DNA from: Albidovulum sediminis
GTDB taxonomy: Bacteria > Pseudomonadota > Alphaproteobacteria > Rhodobacterales > Rhodobacteraceae
DNA: 64,000 bases
Assembly (NCBI RefSeq): GCF_025380365.1
Contig: NZ_JAOCQF010000001.1
Location: 558,001-622,000, forward strand
Direction of reading: 5' to 3'
The position numbers and the translations under genes were made by a program. How positions within the stretch are numbered: position 1 is the stretch's first letter; each line of letters starts with the position of its first letter. Below are positions 26,542 to 35,866 of the stretch, piece by piece. Below the pieces are notes generated by a model. That model did no database searches. It was not told where the DNA came from and saw nothing but the letters and a program-made list of their open reading frames with translations.

Positions 26542-26598
26542 CTCGGCAATGAAAAACGGCGGCGGCCGCAGGGCGAGTCGTTCGCGCAGGGGGGTTGC

Positions 26599-26880
26599 AT
26601 GATCCGGTCCGAACTGATCCAGAAAGTCGCCGAGGAAAATCCGCATCTGTTCCAGCGCGATGTCGAAAGGATCGTGAACACGATCTTCGAGGAGATCGTG
26701 GGCGCGCTGGCACGCGGCGACAGGGTCGAGCTTCGGGGCTTCGGCGCGTTCTCGGTCAAGCGGCGCGATTCCCGTCAGGGGCGCAACCCGCGCACCGGCG
26801 CCTCGGTCGACGTGGATGAAAAGCATGTACCCTTCTTCAAGACCGGCAAGCTCCTGCGCGACCGCCTGAACGGCGGCTGA
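26599..26880 (+). CDS. ihfB: Integration host factor beta subunit
   Basis: 93 aa DNA-bending HU/IHF-family protein. ATG 26599 follows AGGGGGG; the upstream open frame is not protein-like. The DNA-inserting beta arm carries [20 protein letters not shown] with the intercalating Pro. Position downstream of rpsA is the classical ihfB site. It works as a heterodimer with IhfA, encoded elsewhere. Confidence 0.96.
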   Translation: MIRSELIQKVAEENPHLFQRDVERIVNTIFEEIVGALARGDRVELRGFGAFSVKRRDSRQGRNPRTGASVDVDEKHVPFFKTGKLLRDRLNGG

Positions 26881-26887
26881 CGGGCCG

Positions 26888-27247
26888 ATGCTGCGCTTCC
26901 TGAAATGGATATTCCTGGCCCTCCTGGGCCTCGTCCTGCTTGCGGTGGCCTCCGCCAACCGCGACCCGGTGCTGCTGCGGCTGCTTCCGGCCGAGGTCGA
27001 CAGCTTCTTCGGCTTTGGCCTCGCGATCGAGGTGCCGCTGTTCCTCGCCATCTTCGCGGGCATTGTTGCGGGCCTCGGCATCGGCTTTGTCTGGGAATGG
27101 CTGCGCGAGGCCAAGCACCGCAGCGCCGCGAGCCAGCACCGGCGCGAGGCCGGGCGCCTTGCACGTGAGGTGGATCGCCTCAAGTCCCAGAAGGATGAAC
27201 CCGAGGACGAGGTTCTGGCACTTCTGGACAGCAAGGGCACCCGCTAG
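26888..27247 (+). CDS. LapA-domain (DUF1049) membrane protein
   Basis: 119 aa with two membrane segments (residues 5-22 and 46-68) and a charged C-terminal coiled coil (HRREAGRLAREVDRLKSQKD). LapA-type proteins act in lipopolysaccharide assembly control; in proteobacteria the gene commonly follows ihfB. It starts 7 bp after ihfB, so it is cotranscribed. Confidence 0.85.
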   Translation: MLRFLKWIFLALLGLVLLAVASANRDPVLLRLLPAEVDSFFGFGLAIEVPLFLAIFAGIVAGLGIGFVWEWLREAKHRSAASQHRREAGRLAREVDRLKSQKDEPEDEVLALLDSKGTR

Positions 27248-27296
27248 GGCCCGCGCGGCATTTGTGGCGGCGCGGAATTTCGGCTAGAGCGTCGCC

Positions 27297-27935
27297 ATGG
27301 ACACCGCCGTCAAGATCTGCGGGCTTCGCGAAGCCGCCCATGTCGCCGCCGCCGCCGGGGCCGGCGCGCGATATGTGGGTTTCGTCTTCTTCGCCCGCTC
27401 GCCCCGCAATCTCGCGCTGGCCGATGCCGCCGCGCTGGCGCTCTCCGTGCCCGAAGGCGTGGCCAAGGTCGCGCTGACCGTCAACGCCACCGATGCAGAG
27501 CTTGACGCGATCACCGGTGCCGTGCCGCTCGACATGCTTCAGTTGCACGGGCAGGAAAGCCCCGCGCGGGTGGTCGAGGTGCGCGCCCGCTACGGCCTGC
27601 CGGTGATGAAGGCGGTGGGCCTTTCCGATGCCGCCGATCTTGCTACGCTCGACCTTTACCAGACCGTCGCCGACCAGATTCTCGTCGATGCCAAGCCGCC
27701 TAAGGGGGCGGAACTGCCGGGCGGCAACGGGCTGGCCTTCGACTGGCGGCTGCTGCTGGGGCGGGTCTGGCGACGGCCCTGGATGCTCGCGGGCGGGCTG
27801 ACGCCGGAGAACGTGGCGCTCGCCATCCGCTCCACCAATGCCCGCCAGGTCGATGTCTCCTCGGGCGTGGAAACCGCGCCCGGCGTCAAGGATGCCACCC
27901 TCATCCGCGCCTTCTGCAAGGCCGCCCTCGGATGA
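27297..27935 (+). CDS. trpF: Phosphoribosylanthranilate isomerase
   Basis: 212 aa TIM-barrel enzyme of tryptophan synthesis. The catalytic Cys is in [10 protein letters not shown], the phosphate-binding residues are in [10 protein letters not shown] and [16 protein letters not shown], and Asp is in the barrel strand [17 protein letters not shown]. Its stop overlaps the start of an acetyltransferase, and trpB follows. Confidence 0.95.
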   Translation: MDTAVKICGLREAAHVAAAAGAGARYVGFVFFARSPRNLALADAAALALSVPEGVAKVALTVNATDAELDAITGAVPLDMLQLHGQESPARVVEVRARYGLPVMKAVGLSDAADLATLDLYQTVADQILVDAKPPKGAELPGGNGLAFDWRLLLGRVWRRPWMLAGGLTPENVALAIRSTNARQVDVSSGVETAPGVKDATLIRAFCKAALG

Positions 27936-28378
27936 TCCGCTTCCGCCCCGCGACCGAGGCGGACGTGCCTGCCGTGGTGGCGCTTCTCGCCGACGACCCG
28001 CTTGGCGCCCGGCGCGAGGCCGGCGATGCCGGGGCTTACCTCGCCGCATTCCGCCGGATGGAGGGCGAAGGCGCCAACCACCTGATCGTCGGCGAGGCGT
28101 CGGGCCGGATCGTCGCCACCTACCAGATCACCTTCATCTCCGGCCTGTCGCTTCGGGCGACGCGCCGGGCGCAGGTGGAATCGGTGCGCGTCGCGGCCGA
28201 CCTGCGCGGGCAGGGGATCGGCGCCGCGATGATGCGGGACGCCGAGGCGCGCGCCCGCGCGGCGGGGTGCCGGCTGATGCAGCTGACCACCAACAAGACC
28301 CGCGCCGATGCCCACCGCTTCTACGAAAGCCTTGGCTTTACCCCATCCCACATTGGCTATAAACGCGATCTGAATTGA
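27932..28378 (+). CDS. GNAT-family N-acetyltransferase
   Basis: 148 aa GNAT fold. The acetyl-CoA pyrophosphate loop reads [16 protein letters not shown], and the C-terminal motif is [19 protein letters not shown] 27932 overlaps the trpF stop (ATGA) and trpB follows after 12 bp, so it is embedded in the tryptophan unit. No link with tryptophan is known to me; the substrate is unassigned. Confidence 0.88.
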   Translation: MIRFRPATEADVPAVVALLADDPLGARREAGDAGAYLAAFRRMEGEGANHLIVGEASGRIVATYQITFISGLSLRATRRAQVESVRVAADLRGQGIGAAMMRDAEARARAAGCRLMQLTTNKTRADAHRFYESLGFTPSHIGYKRDLN

Positions 28379-28390
28379 GAGGAGGCGACA

Positions 28391-29623
28391 ATGGCCGAGG
28401 ACCTGATCAACAGCTTCATGAAGGGGCCGGACGAACGGGGCCGCTTCGGCATCTTCGGCGGGCGCTTCGTGAGCGAAACCCTTATGCCGCTCATCCTGGA
28501 CCTCGAGGCGGAGTACGAGAAGGCCAAGACCGACGCCACCTTCTGGGCCGAGATGGACTGGCTCTGGAAGCACTACGTCGGCCGCCCCTCGCCGCTCTAC
28601 TACGCAGAACGGCTGACGACGCACCTCGGCGGCGCCAAGATCTACATGAAGCGGGACGAGCTGAACCATACCGGCGCGCACAAGATCAACAACGTGCTGG
28701 GCCAGATCATCCTCGCCCGCCGGATGGGCAAGACCCGGATCATCGCCGAAACCGGCGCCGGCCAGCACGGCGTGGCGACCGCGACCGTCTGCGCCAAGTT
28801 CGGGCTGAAGTGCATCGTCTACATGGGCGCCCATGACGTCGAACGGCAGGCCCCGAACGTCTTCCGCATGCGCCTTCTGGGGGCCGAGGTCGTTCCCGTC
28901 ACCTCGGGGCGCGGTACGCTCAAGGACGCGATGAACGACGCGCTCAGGGACTGGGTGACCAACGTCCGCGATACCTTCTACTGCATCGGCACGGTGGCGG
29001 GGCCGCACCCCTATCCGGCGATGGTGCGCGACTTCCAGTCGATCATCGGCAAGGAGGTGCGCTGGCAACTGGCCGAGCAGGAGGGCGAGGGGCGGCTGCC
29101 CGATACCGTGATCGCGGCGATCGGCGGTGGCTCCAACGCGATGGGGCTGTTCTATCCGTTCCTCGACGATCCGTCCGTGCGCATCATCGGCGTGGAAGCC
29201 GGCGGCAAGGGCGTGGACGACCGGATGCAGCATTGCGCCAGCCTCACCGGCGGGCGTCCGGGCGTCCTGCACGGCAACCGCACCTACCTCTTGCAGGATG
29301 CGGACGGCCAGATCCTCGAAGGCTTCTCGATCTCGGCCGGCCTCGACTATCCCGGCATCGGGCCGGAGCATTCCTGGCTTCACGACACCGGGCGGGCCCA
29401 GTATGTCTCCATCACCGACCAGGAGGCCCTGGGCGCCTTTCAGCTCTGCTGCGCGCAGGAGGGAATCATCCCCGCGCTCGAACCCTCGCACGCGCTGGCC
29501 CATGTGATGAAGATCGCGCTGGACCTGCCGAAGGACCACATCATCGTCATGAACATGTGCGGGCGCGGCGACAAGGACATCTTCGCGGTGGCCAAGCACC
29601 TCGGGTTCGAGATCAAGACCTGA
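28391..29623 (+). CDS. trpB: Tryptophan synthase beta subunit
   Basis: 410 aa PLP enzyme condensing indole and serine. PLP lysine lies in [14 protein letters not shown], the catalytic Glu in [14 protein letters not shown], the phosphate-binding loop is [12 protein letters not shown], and the C-terminal motif is [19 protein letters not shown]. Its partner gene trpA is not adjacent but lies 9 kb away on the other strand. Confidence 0.97.
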   Translation: MAEDLINSFMKGPDERGRFGIFGGRFVSETLMPLILDLEAEYEKAKTDATFWAEMDWLWKHYVGRPSPLYYAERLTTHLGGAKIYMKRDELNHTGAHKINNVLGQIILARRMGKTRIIAETGAGQHGVATATVCAKFGLKCIVYMGAHDVERQAPNVFRMRLLGAEVVPVTSGRGTLKDAMNDALRDWVTNVRDTFYCIGTVAGPHPYPAMVRDFQSIIGKEVRWQLAEQEGEGRLPDTVIAAIGGGSNAMGLFYPFLDDPSVRIIGVEAGGKGVDDRMQHCASLTGGRPGVLHGNRTYLLQDADGQILEGFSISAGLDYPGIGPEHSWLHDTGRAQYVSITDQEALGAFQLCCAQEGIIPALEPSHALAHVMKIALDLPKDHIIVMNMCGRGDKDIFAVAKHLGFEIKT

Positions 29624-29662
29624 GGCGCGGCGCGCCCGTCCGACCCTGACCCATGCCGAAGG

Positions 29663-29683
29663 GCGCCCCGCCGGGCGCTCTTT
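29663..29683 (+). terminator. Candidate terminator after trpB
   Basis: GCGCCC-CGCC-GGGCGC forms a 6-bp all-GC stem followed by TCTTT, 40 bp after the trpB stop. Confidence 0.6.
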
Positions 29684-29931
29684 CGCATTCGCCTGCAACC
29701 CCGCCGCAAACCGAAATATCACGCCCCTAAACTCAGGTTTATGCGCCCTCATCCCGGGGTTTAGAGACCCGGCGATAAACCTGGGGCAGATTTCAAGGGC
29801 GGGAATTCGCGGTCCTTGTGGTGGGGCGCCGGACGGTAGTGCCCGCGCCGACAAGACGGGCGGGCCAGCAACAGAGGCCAGCACCGGTACGACCACAGAC
29901 AGGACCAAAGAAAACAGCAGGAGCAAAGACG
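29684..29931. promoter_or_regulatory. Intergenic region with clustered GTTTA/TAAAC half-sites before the PepSY-like genes
   Basis: No gene is visible between trpB (29623) and 29932. The A+T-richer part holds TAAAC-TCAG-GTTTA (29728-29741) and GTTTA-N12-TAAAC (29759-29780). CAGGTTTAT (29734-29742) and ATAAACCTG (29775-29783) form a perfect 9-bp inverted repeat. The four half-sites look like an operator array for the downstream genes. SD AGGAG precedes ATG 29932. Confidence 0.45.
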
Positions 29932-30429
29932 ATGTTCAGAACCCTTCTCATGACTTCCGCCACCGCCGCCTTCATCGCGGCCGGCGTGGTCGCCTCGACC
30001 GGCCCGGCGCTCGCGCTGACGACGGACGAGGTGATCTCGGACCTCCAGGCACAGGGCTACGACCGCATCGAGGTCAAGGTCGGCCCGACGCAGATCAAGG
30101 CGGAGGCGTCGAACGGCACCGACAAGGTCGAGTTCGTCTATGACAAGGAGACCGGCGAACTGCTCAAGAGCGAGGCCTATCCCGGCCAGGGCGGCGACGT
30201 CGACCCGGGCATCGAGATCGACAACGAGGACGACGACTTCCTGGACGACGACGACGATGATGACGACGACAGCGACGACGACAGCGACGATGACAGCGAC
30301 GACGATGAAGATGAAGACGACAGCGGCGACGACGACGATGACGACGACGACAACTCCGGCCATGGCGGCGGCGACGATGACGACGACCACTCCGACCACG
30401 ACGGTGGCGACGACAAGGACGACGACTGA
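29932..30429 (+). CDS. Secreted PepSY-like protein with Asp-rich tail (paralogue 1)
   Basis: 165 aa. Signal peptide (MFRTLLMTSATAAFIAAGVV...ALA), then a PepSY-like small alpha/beta domain (residues about 30-82: TDEVISDLQAQGYDRIEVKV, YDKETGELLKSE). The last ~68 residues are mostly Asp with some Ser, Gly and His, encoded by repeated GAC/GAT codons. Poly-Asp tails can bind calcium or other cations, but no RTX nonapeptide is present. A paralogue follows at 30541 and a membrane HTH protein after that. Function unknown; sensing or buffering of metal ions in the periplasm is a guess. Confidence 0.75.
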   Translation: MFRTLLMTSATAAFIAAGVVASTGPALALTTDEVISDLQAQGYDRIEVKVGPTQIKAEASNGTDKVEFVYDKETGELLKSEAYPGQGGDVDPGIEIDNEDDDFLDDDDDDDDDSDDDSDDDSDDDEDEDDSGDDDDDDDDNSGHGGGDDDDDHSDHDGGDDKDDD

Positions 30430-30436
30430 ACCTTGC

Positions 30437-30462
30437 GGCCGCCCCCTGCACCGGGGGCGGCC
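30437..30462 (+). other. Intercistronic hairpin between the two PepSY-like genes
   Basis: A perfect 10-bp stem GGCCGCCCCC / GGGGGCGGCC with a 6-nt loop begins 8 bp after the first stop codon. There is no T-run, so it may stabilise or attenuate the message and is not a standard terminator. Confidence 0.5.
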
Positions 30463-30540
30463 CGCCGGGGCCTTGCGCCGGTGGGGCGCATTGCGGATAG
30501 TGCGGGCAGGGGCGGGAACGCTCCGACGGGGACGCAGGCG

Positions 30541-31002
30541 ATGAAGCGACGGCAATTCATGCTGACGGCGGCCGCGATGATGATCGCGGCCCATCCTGCG
30601 TTTGCGCAGGACATCGTCGGAACCATCACCCAGCAGTTGCGCGTCCAGGGCTACACCTCGATCTCGGTGACGCGCACCTTGCTGGGCCGGCAGCGGATCT
30701 TCGCCCGCAGCAGCGAATATCAGCGCGAGATCATCGTGAACGCCCGCACGGGCGAGATCCTGCGCGACTACTGGACCGTGCTTTCCGGCGCCTCGGTGTC
30801 CTCGGACGGGGGCATGGCGATCGTCGAGGGGGGCTCCGGATCCTCGTCGTCGTCGTCGGCGGCGGACGATGACGATGACGATGACGACGACGCTGATGAT
30901 GACGACGACGCTGATGATGACGAGGACAACTCCGGCCCCGGCAGCAGCGACGACGACGAGAAGGACGACGACAACTCCGGTTCGGGCAGCAGCGATGACT
31001 GA
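30541..31002 (+). CDS. Secreted PepSY-like protein with Ser/Asp-rich tail (paralogue 2)
   Basis: 153 aa, ATG 30541. It has an export signal (MKRRQFMLTAAAMMIAAHPAFA, twin Arg near the start) and a domain alignable with the preceding protein (ITQQLRVQGYTSISVTRTLL; IIVNARTGEILRDYW). The tail of about 50 residues is a Ser run, then Asp with Ala, Gly and Ser. The same architecture next to paralogue 1 indicates tandem duplication followed by divergence of the head. Function unknown. Confidence 0.72.
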   Translation: MKRRQFMLTAAAMMIAAHPAFAQDIVGTITQQLRVQGYTSISVTRTLLGRQRIFARSSEYQREIIVNARTGEILRDYWTVLSGASVSSDGGMAIVEGGSGSSSSSSAADDDDDDDDDADDDDDADDDEDNSGPGSSDDDEKDDDNSGSGSSDD

Positions 31003-31065
31003 GGTCTTGCGCCCCCCTCCGAAGCCACCGGCCGGCCGGAGCCCTGCGGCGAAAGGATCGCCCGG

Positions 31066-31578
31066 GTGACAGGCAAGATCGTTGTAGCCGCCATTCTTTT
31101 CATCCAGTCCGTTTGTGCGATCTTCTTCGTCTCGGACATTGTCCTGTCCGTTTTCAACATCTACGCCTCTCCCATCCCCTGGCAGACGCGCGAGTACCTG
31201 GAGATCGGCGCCGCGCTTGGTCTGGTGATGGGGCTGGTGCTGGGCGCCATGGTCATTCATCACAACCACCGCGAACGCCGCCGCGCCGAGGAAAAGCTGC
31301 GCCGCGCCTCGGGTGCGTTCATGGAACTTCTGGCCGAACGCTTCGACGAATGGGGCCTGACGCCCGCCGAACAGGACGTCGCGCTGTTCGCCATCAAGGG
31401 GATGAGCACGGCCGAGATCGCCCAGTTGCGCAGCACCTCCGAGGGCACGGTGAAGGCGCAGACGAACGCCATCTACCGCAAGGCGGGGGTGGCCGGGCGG
31501 CCGCAGCTTCTGAGCCTTTTCATCGACGACCTGATGGAAGAGGGCCCGCTGAGCCGGATCGAGGCGAAGGCGGGCTAG
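31066..31578 (+). CDS. Membrane-anchored LuxR-type HTH protein
   Basis: 170 aa from GTG 31066 (GAAAGGA upstream). Two predicted membrane helices (residues about 5-28 and 46-66) are followed by a basic linker (HHNHRERRRAEEKL) and a C-terminal LuxR/GerE helix-turn-helix (LTPAEQDVALFAIKGMSTAE, then TSEGTVKAQTNAIYRKAGV). No receiver or autoinducer domain is present, so the signal must come through the membrane part. It lies 63 bp after the second acidic PepSY-like gene on the same strand, suggesting a three-gene unit in which it may regulate that unit. Confidence 0.78.
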   Translation: MTGKIVVAAILFIQSVCAIFFVSDIVLSVFNIYASPIPWQTREYLEIGAALGLVMGLVLGAMVIHHNHRERRRAEEKLRRASGAFMELLAERFDEWGLTPAEQDVALFAIKGMSTAEIAQLRSTSEGTVKAQTNAIYRKAGVAGRPQLLSLFIDDLMEEGPLSRIEAKAG

Positions 31579-31952
31579 GCGTCCTCGCCGCAGTCCTTCA
31601 GAACCGCGAGCGGCACCACCTCCAGCGCGCGCCGGTGCGTCGCCGCCAGCCGGACGCGGGGCGCGCATCCCTCGTCATGGGCCTGCATGAAGCGCGCGGC
31701 GCAGAGGCACCAGCGGTCGCCCGGCCTCAGTCCGGGAAACCGCATCTCGGGGCGCGGGGTCGACAGGTCGTTGCCCACATACTTGGAATAGGCCAGGAAC
31801 TCGGCCGTCATCACCGCGCAGACGGTGTGGCTGCCGCGGTCCTCGGCGCAGGTGTTGCAGTGGCCGTCGCGGAAGAAGCCGGTCAGCGGCGCGTTCGAAC
31901 AGGGCTCAAGCCGCGTGCCCAGAACGTTGACGCTGTCATCCTTCTCGATCAT
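31575..31952 (-). CDS. DUF2237 family protein
   Basis: 125 aa, recognised by NVLGTRLEPCSNAPLTGFFR, CNTCAEDRGSHTVCAVMT and PGLRPGDRWCLCAARFMQA with conserved Cys residues. The function of the family is not established. The stop overlaps that of the convergent HTH gene by 4 bp, and the start overlaps the stop of the DUF2332 gene (ATGA). Confidence 0.85.
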   Translation of the reverse strand: MIEKDDSVNVLGTRLEPCSNAPLTGFFRDGHCNTCAEDRGSHTVCAVMTAEFLAYSKYVGNDLSTPRPEMRFPGLRPGDRWCLCAARFMQAHDEGCAPRVRLAATHRRALEVVPLAVLKDCGEDA

Positions 31953-33028
31953 GCCGCGGTCCCCGTGGTTGCGGGCGCATCGGGCGGAGGGGCCCGCCAG
32001 TCCACCCAGCGGCCGTGAAAGTCGGCGCGCCCGAGGTCGATCCTACGATCCCCCGGCCAAAGCCGCAACGTCAGCGCCGCGCCATTCGCCCCACCGGTCG
32101 CCCCGCCATCCGCCTCCATCCCGAACCAGGCAAGCGGTGCGTCCGCCGCCGCGTGCTGGCCCGCAGCCTCGATCAGGGCGCGCCCGCGGGCCTGAGATTC
32201 GGGCGGGAAATACTGCCAGGCCACCGTCGTATAGATCAGGTGAAGCGTGCCGGGCACCGGGGCAAGCCGGCCCGCCAGCCAGTCGATCGCGTCGCCCCGG
32301 TCGGGCGCCGGTCCCGCGACCGCGAGCGCCGCATCGGTCAGCGCCCGCCGCTCCTCCTGATCGGGCCAGAGATAGGCGCGCAGCCGCAGCCGGTCCTCCG
32401 CCCGCGCCGGGTCGAGCGGGTTGAGGTCGACGCCCGCCCGGCCAGCGACCCGGAACGGCACCCGCGGCGGCAGCGCCCCCCGCCAGTCGGGACTGAGCGT
32501 CAGCGCCGGCTGCGCGGCCCCGAACATCACCGCCCCGGCCCTGAGCGCGAAGCGGTCGAAGGACAGGTTCAGCCCCGCACTCGCCCCCAGTTCCGACAGG
32601 CGCAGGGGCAGGGCATTTGCCGCCGCCAGCCAGTGCGCCAGCGCGATCAGCACGGCGGAGCGGCGAACCTCGTTGGTCTGCGGCGGGCTGTCGATGAAGC
32701 GCCCGATGGCCTCTGCCTCCGTTTCCAGCGCGCGGGCGACGGCGGACCACAGCGCCGCCTCCGTCGCGCTCGCCGGCGGATAGACTGCGCCGAGGCCGGC
32801 GTGGCCCGAGAGCTTCAGCGCATGCAGCGCCCCCGCCAGCCGCAGCGGCACGGAGGCGCCGCGCGGCCCAGGATCGCCGGGCCAGTCGAAGAGCCGGTCG
32901 GTCAGCGCCGTTCCGGGGGCCAACCGTTCGGCCAGCAGGGCCATCAGACGCGCCATGAAGGGCGAGCCGAGGGCGGCACACTGCGCCGCCTGATCCGAGA
33001 GAGCCGCGCGCAGGCGGTCTGCGTTCAC
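31949..33028 (-). CDS. DUF2332 family protein
   Basis: 359 aa, Ala/Arg-rich cytosolic protein with the family pattern (QAAQCAALGSPFMARLMALL; LSELGASAGLNLSFDRF; TLHLIYTTVAWQYFP). Some members are predicted methyltransferase-like; no function is assigned. It lies between pth and the DUF2237 gene with 4-bp overlaps on both sides, so all three are one unit. Confidence 0.82.
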   Translation of the reverse strand: MNADRLRAALSDQAAQCAALGSPFMARLMALLAERLAPGTALTDRLFDWPGDPGPRGASVPLRLAGALHALKLSGHAGLGAVYPPASATEAALWSAVARALETEAEAIGRFIDSPPQTNEVRRSAVLIALAHWLAAANALPLRLSELGASAGLNLSFDRFALRAGAVMFGAAQPALTLSPDWRGALPPRVPFRVAGRAGVDLNPLDPARAEDRLRLRAYLWPDQEERRALTDAALAVAGPAPDRGDAIDWLAGRLAPVPGTLHLIYTTVAWQYFPPESQARGRALIEAAGQHAAADAPLAWFGMEADGGATGGANGAALTLRLWPGDRRIDLGRADFHGRWVDWRAPPPDAPATTGTAA

Positions 33029-33726
33029 CGGAAGCGGTCCATGAGCTTTTGCAGCGTGCTGCGCGTGTCTGTCGGCGCCTCGGGGGAGGGGGCCGCAACA
33101 GGGGCGGGGGCGGGATCGGCTGGCTTGCCAGTGCCCGCGGTCCCGGTCGAAGAGCGCGGCGGCGCTGTCCTAAGCGCCACTGCATTCTGGAACCGCGCCG
33201 CATCGCCCTCGGCCAGCGCCGGGGCGCCGTCGGAGATGCCGCGCAGCAGGTCCTCGATCCAGTCGGCGTCGGCCTTGGCGAAATCCGACAGGACCCAGGG
33301 CGCCACGCGGTCCTTGTGCCCCGGATGGCCGATGCCGATGCGCACGCGCTGATACCCCTCGCCGATATGGGCGTGGAGTGAGCGCAGGCCGTTGTGGCCG
33401 GCATGCCCGCCGCCGGTCTTGACCCGCAGCTTTCCCGGCGCGAGGTCCAGTTCGTCGTGAAAGACGATGACCTCGGCCGGCTCGACCTTGAAGAAGCGCA
33501 GCGCCTCTCCGACCGACTGGCCGGACAGGTTCATGAAGGTCTGCGGCTTCAGGATCGCCACCCGTTCCCGCCCCAGCCGCCCCTCGCTCAGCATGCCCTG
33601 GAACTTGCCGCGAAAGGGGGGGAAGTCGTGGTCGGCGGCGATCCGGTCCACGGCCATGAAGCCGATATTGTGACGGTTCCGGGCGTATTTCGGACCCGGA
33701 TTTCCAAGGCCCACGAAAAGCCGCAT
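33025..33726 (-). CDS. pth: Peptidyl-tRNA hydrolase
   Basis: 233 aa enzyme releasing tRNA from dropped-off peptidyl-tRNA. Motifs are GLGNPGPKYARNRHNIGF (catalytic His in RHN), KPQTFMNLSG, FHDELDL (Asp) and GGHAGHNGLRS. The last ~45 residues are a Pro/Ala/Thr-rich extension beyond the usual ~190 aa, seen in other Rhodobacterales. It follows rplY, the usual neighbour, but a terminator lies between. Confidence 0.95.
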   Translation of the reverse strand: MRLFVGLGNPGPKYARNRHNIGFMAVDRIAADHDFPPFRGKFQGMLSEGRLGRERVAILKPQTFMNLSGQSVGEALRFFKVEPAEVIVFHDELDLAPGKLRVKTGGGHAGHNGLRSLHAHIGEGYQRVRIGIGHPGHKDRVAPWVLSDFAKADADWIEDLLRGISDGAPALAEGDAARFQNAVALRTAPPRSSTGTAGTGKPADPAPAPVAAPSPEAPTDTRSTLQKLMDRFR

Positions 33727-33822
33727 GGGATCATCCTTCTCTTGCGGGGCAGGCTAGGGTGCCGGCCGCGAAGATGCAACGCCCCACGCCGGCGCGCCCG
33801 CCGCGGGCGATGGGGCGGCCCG

Positions 33823-33856
33823 CAAACGAAAACGCAGGGCCGCGAGGGGCCCTGCG
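33823..33856 (-). terminator. Rho-independent terminator after rplY
   Basis: On the minus strand CGCAGGGCC / GGCCCTGCG (9 bp, 6-nt loop) is followed by GTTTTCGTTT, 25 bp after the rplY stop. Confidence 0.85.
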
Positions 33857-33880
33857 CCAGACTGTCGCCGGGAAAGCCGA

Positions 33881-34492
33881 TCAGGCTTCGGCGGCAGCAC
33901 CTTCCTCGTCCGAGGACCGCAGGCCCGAGGGCGCCGCGATGTTCGCGATGACGAAGTTGCGCGCGATCGTCGGCTTCACGCCTTCCGGCAACGCCACGTC
34001 GCCGATGTGGATGACATCGCCGATCTCGCGCCCCGTCAGGTCGACGGTGATGTGATCGGGGATGTCGCCCGCGGTCACTTCCAGTTCGACTTCCGGGCGC
34101 ACGATGGTGACGGTGCCGCCCTTCTTCAGTCCCGGGGCCTTCTCGTGGTTGATGAAGGTCACGTGGATGAAGAGGTTGACGCGGGTCGTGCGGCGGATGC
34201 GCATCAGGTCGACATGCGTCGGCAGGTCCTTGACCACATCGCGCTGGACGCCGCGGCAGATCACCCGCACGTCGTCCTGGCCGTCAACCTTGAGGTTGAA
34301 CAGCGTCTGCAGGAAGCGGCCGGCCTTCAGGCGCTTCAGCAGGGTATAGTATTGGATGTTGATCGGCAGGGGCTCTGCGCCGCCGCCGTAAACGATGCCG
34401 GGTACGTAGCCCTCACGACGAGCTTGACGAGCGGCCCCCTTGCCTGTCCCCGTCCGTACCTCGGCGACAAGATCAGGGATCTCACCAGCCAT
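33881..34492 (-). CDS. rplY: 50S ribosomal protein L25 (Ctc type)
   Basis: 203 aa: an N-terminal L25 5S-rRNA-binding domain ([20 protein letters not shown]) followed by the Ctc/TL5 C-terminal beta domain ([18 protein letters not shown]). ATG 34492 is chosen because the family begins here; open frame upstream is not related. A terminator separates it from pth downstream. Confidence 0.95.
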   Translation of the reverse strand: MAGEIPDLVAEVRTGTGKGAARQARREGYVPGIVYGGGAEPLPINIQYYTLLKRLKAGRFLQTLFNLKVDGQDDVRVICRGVQRDVVKDLPTHVDLMRIRRTTRVNLFIHVTFINHEKAPGLKKGGTVTIVRPEVELEVTAGDIPDHITVDLTGREIGDVIHIGDVALPEGVKPTIARNFVIANIAAPSGLRSSDEEGAAAEA

Positions 34493-34664
34493 TGGTCTCT
34501 CCATAGATGTAAAGGGCATCCTCCAAGGGTGCATGCCCATGAGCGGCGGGCTATAGAGGCATTTCCCGGCGAAGGAAAGCGCAAAATGCGGGGGCGCGTG
34601 TCGCGGGCGGAAAAGTCCGCGCGGCCTTGCCCGCGCTAGAAGCGGGGGATACGGAGTGTCCGCC

Positions 34665-35849
34665 ATGTCCCTCTTGCGCCAGATCCGCCTTGCCCGCGCC
34701 CCCATCGTCGCCTTCGCCGCGATGGGGATGCTCTGGGGCGCCTTCGCGGCGCTGGTGCCCGATGTCAAGGCGATGCTGGGCGCCTCGGACGCGGAATACG
34801 GCATGCTTCTCTTTGCCACGCCGCTGGCCGCGGTCGCCGCGATGCTGGCCGCCCCCGCGCTCGCCCCCCGGCTGGGGCGGCATGTCCTGCCGGTGTCGAT
34901 GGCGCTGCTGGCGCTGTCCTTCCTGCTGCCGGGCTGGATGTCGGTTCCGGTCCTCTTCGCGGTCGCGATGCTTGCGGTGGGGGCGAGCAACGGTTTTCTC
35001 GATGTCACCATGAACGCCCGCGTCAGCGCGCTGGAACTGTCGCACGGGCTGCACCTGATGAACCTCAACCACGCCGCCTATTCCTTCGGCTATGCCGGGG
35101 TGGCGGTGGCGACGGGGGCCGCGCGCGCCGCCGGGTACGCCCCGGGCGAGATCCTGAGCGTGGTCGCGCTGGTGATCGGGGCGCTCGCGCTCCTGACGGT
35201 GGAGCGGGGGCCTGACATCAACGGCTTCGACCGCGCGGCGGGTTTCGGCGGGCGGCTTGGCGCGCTGCCGGTCTGGGGCGGGGTGATCGTGCTGATCGCC
35301 TTCCTGTCCGAGAACGCGGCCGAGAACTGGTCGGCGCTCCATATCGAGCGCACGCTCGGCGGGTCGGTGCAGGAAGGCAGCTTCGGCCCCGCGGTCATGG
35401 CGCTGACGGCGGGGCTTGGGCGCATCGCCGGGCAGGTGGTCGCCGCGCGCGTGGCCGAGGCGGTGCTGATGCGCTGGGGCGTCCTGCTTGCCGCCGCGGG
35501 CATGGTGCTGACCGCGCTGGCCCCTGCGCCCGCGGTCGTGCACATGGGGCTTGTCGTGACCGGGCTTGGCGCCTCGGTCATCGCGCCGACGGCCTTTTCG
35601 GTGGTCGGGCGGCTGTCGGACCCCGGGCGGCGCGCGCTGATGATCGCGCGGGCCACCACGCTCGGTTATCTCGGCTATTTCTTCGGTCCGCCCGCGCTTG
35701 GCCTCGTGGCCGAGATGTTCGGCCTGCGCGCGGCCTTCCTCGGCATCGCCGGGGTGATCCTGGCCGTCCTGTGGCTGTTCCCGCGGCTTCTGGCCTGCGG
35801 CGGCAGGGGCGCCGCGCCGGAAGACCGGCCCGAGGCACCGGCAGCATGA
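34665..35849 (+). CDS. MFS transporter (first of a tandem pair)
   Basis: 394 aa, about 12 membrane segments, of the MFS group with the signature [17 protein letters not shown] between the halves. Start ATG 34665 has GGAG upstream and aligns with the start of its twin; GTG 34656 is possible. Its stop sits inside an ATGA shared with an alternative start of the next gene. Substrate unknown; bacterial relatives are annotated as sugar or drug exporters without proof. Confidence 0.8.
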   Translation: MSLLRQIRLARAPIVAFAAMGMLWGAFAALVPDVKAMLGASDAEYGMLLFATPLAAVAAMLAAPALAPRLGRHVLPVSMALLALSFLLPGWMSVPVLFAVAMLAVGASNGFLDVTMNARVSALELSHGLHLMNLNHAAYSFGYAGVAVATGAARAAGYAPGEILSVVALVIGALALLTVERGPDINGFDRAAGFGGRLGALPVWGGVIVLIAFLSENAAENWSALHIERTLGGSVQEGSFGPAVMALTAGLGRIAGQVVAARVAEAVLMRWGVLLAAAGMVLTALAPAPAVVHMGLVVTGLGASVIAPTAFSVVGRLSDPGRRALMIARATTLGYLGYFFGPPALGLVAEMFGLRAAFLGIAGVILAVLWLFPRLLACGGRGAAPEDRPEAPAA

Positions 35850-35866
35850 CGGGGCGGGGGGGCACC

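Noticed and set aside
30230-31000. GAC/GAT repeats considered as a non-coding satellite
   Set aside because: They lie in frame at the ends of two genes with signal peptides and paralogous heads.
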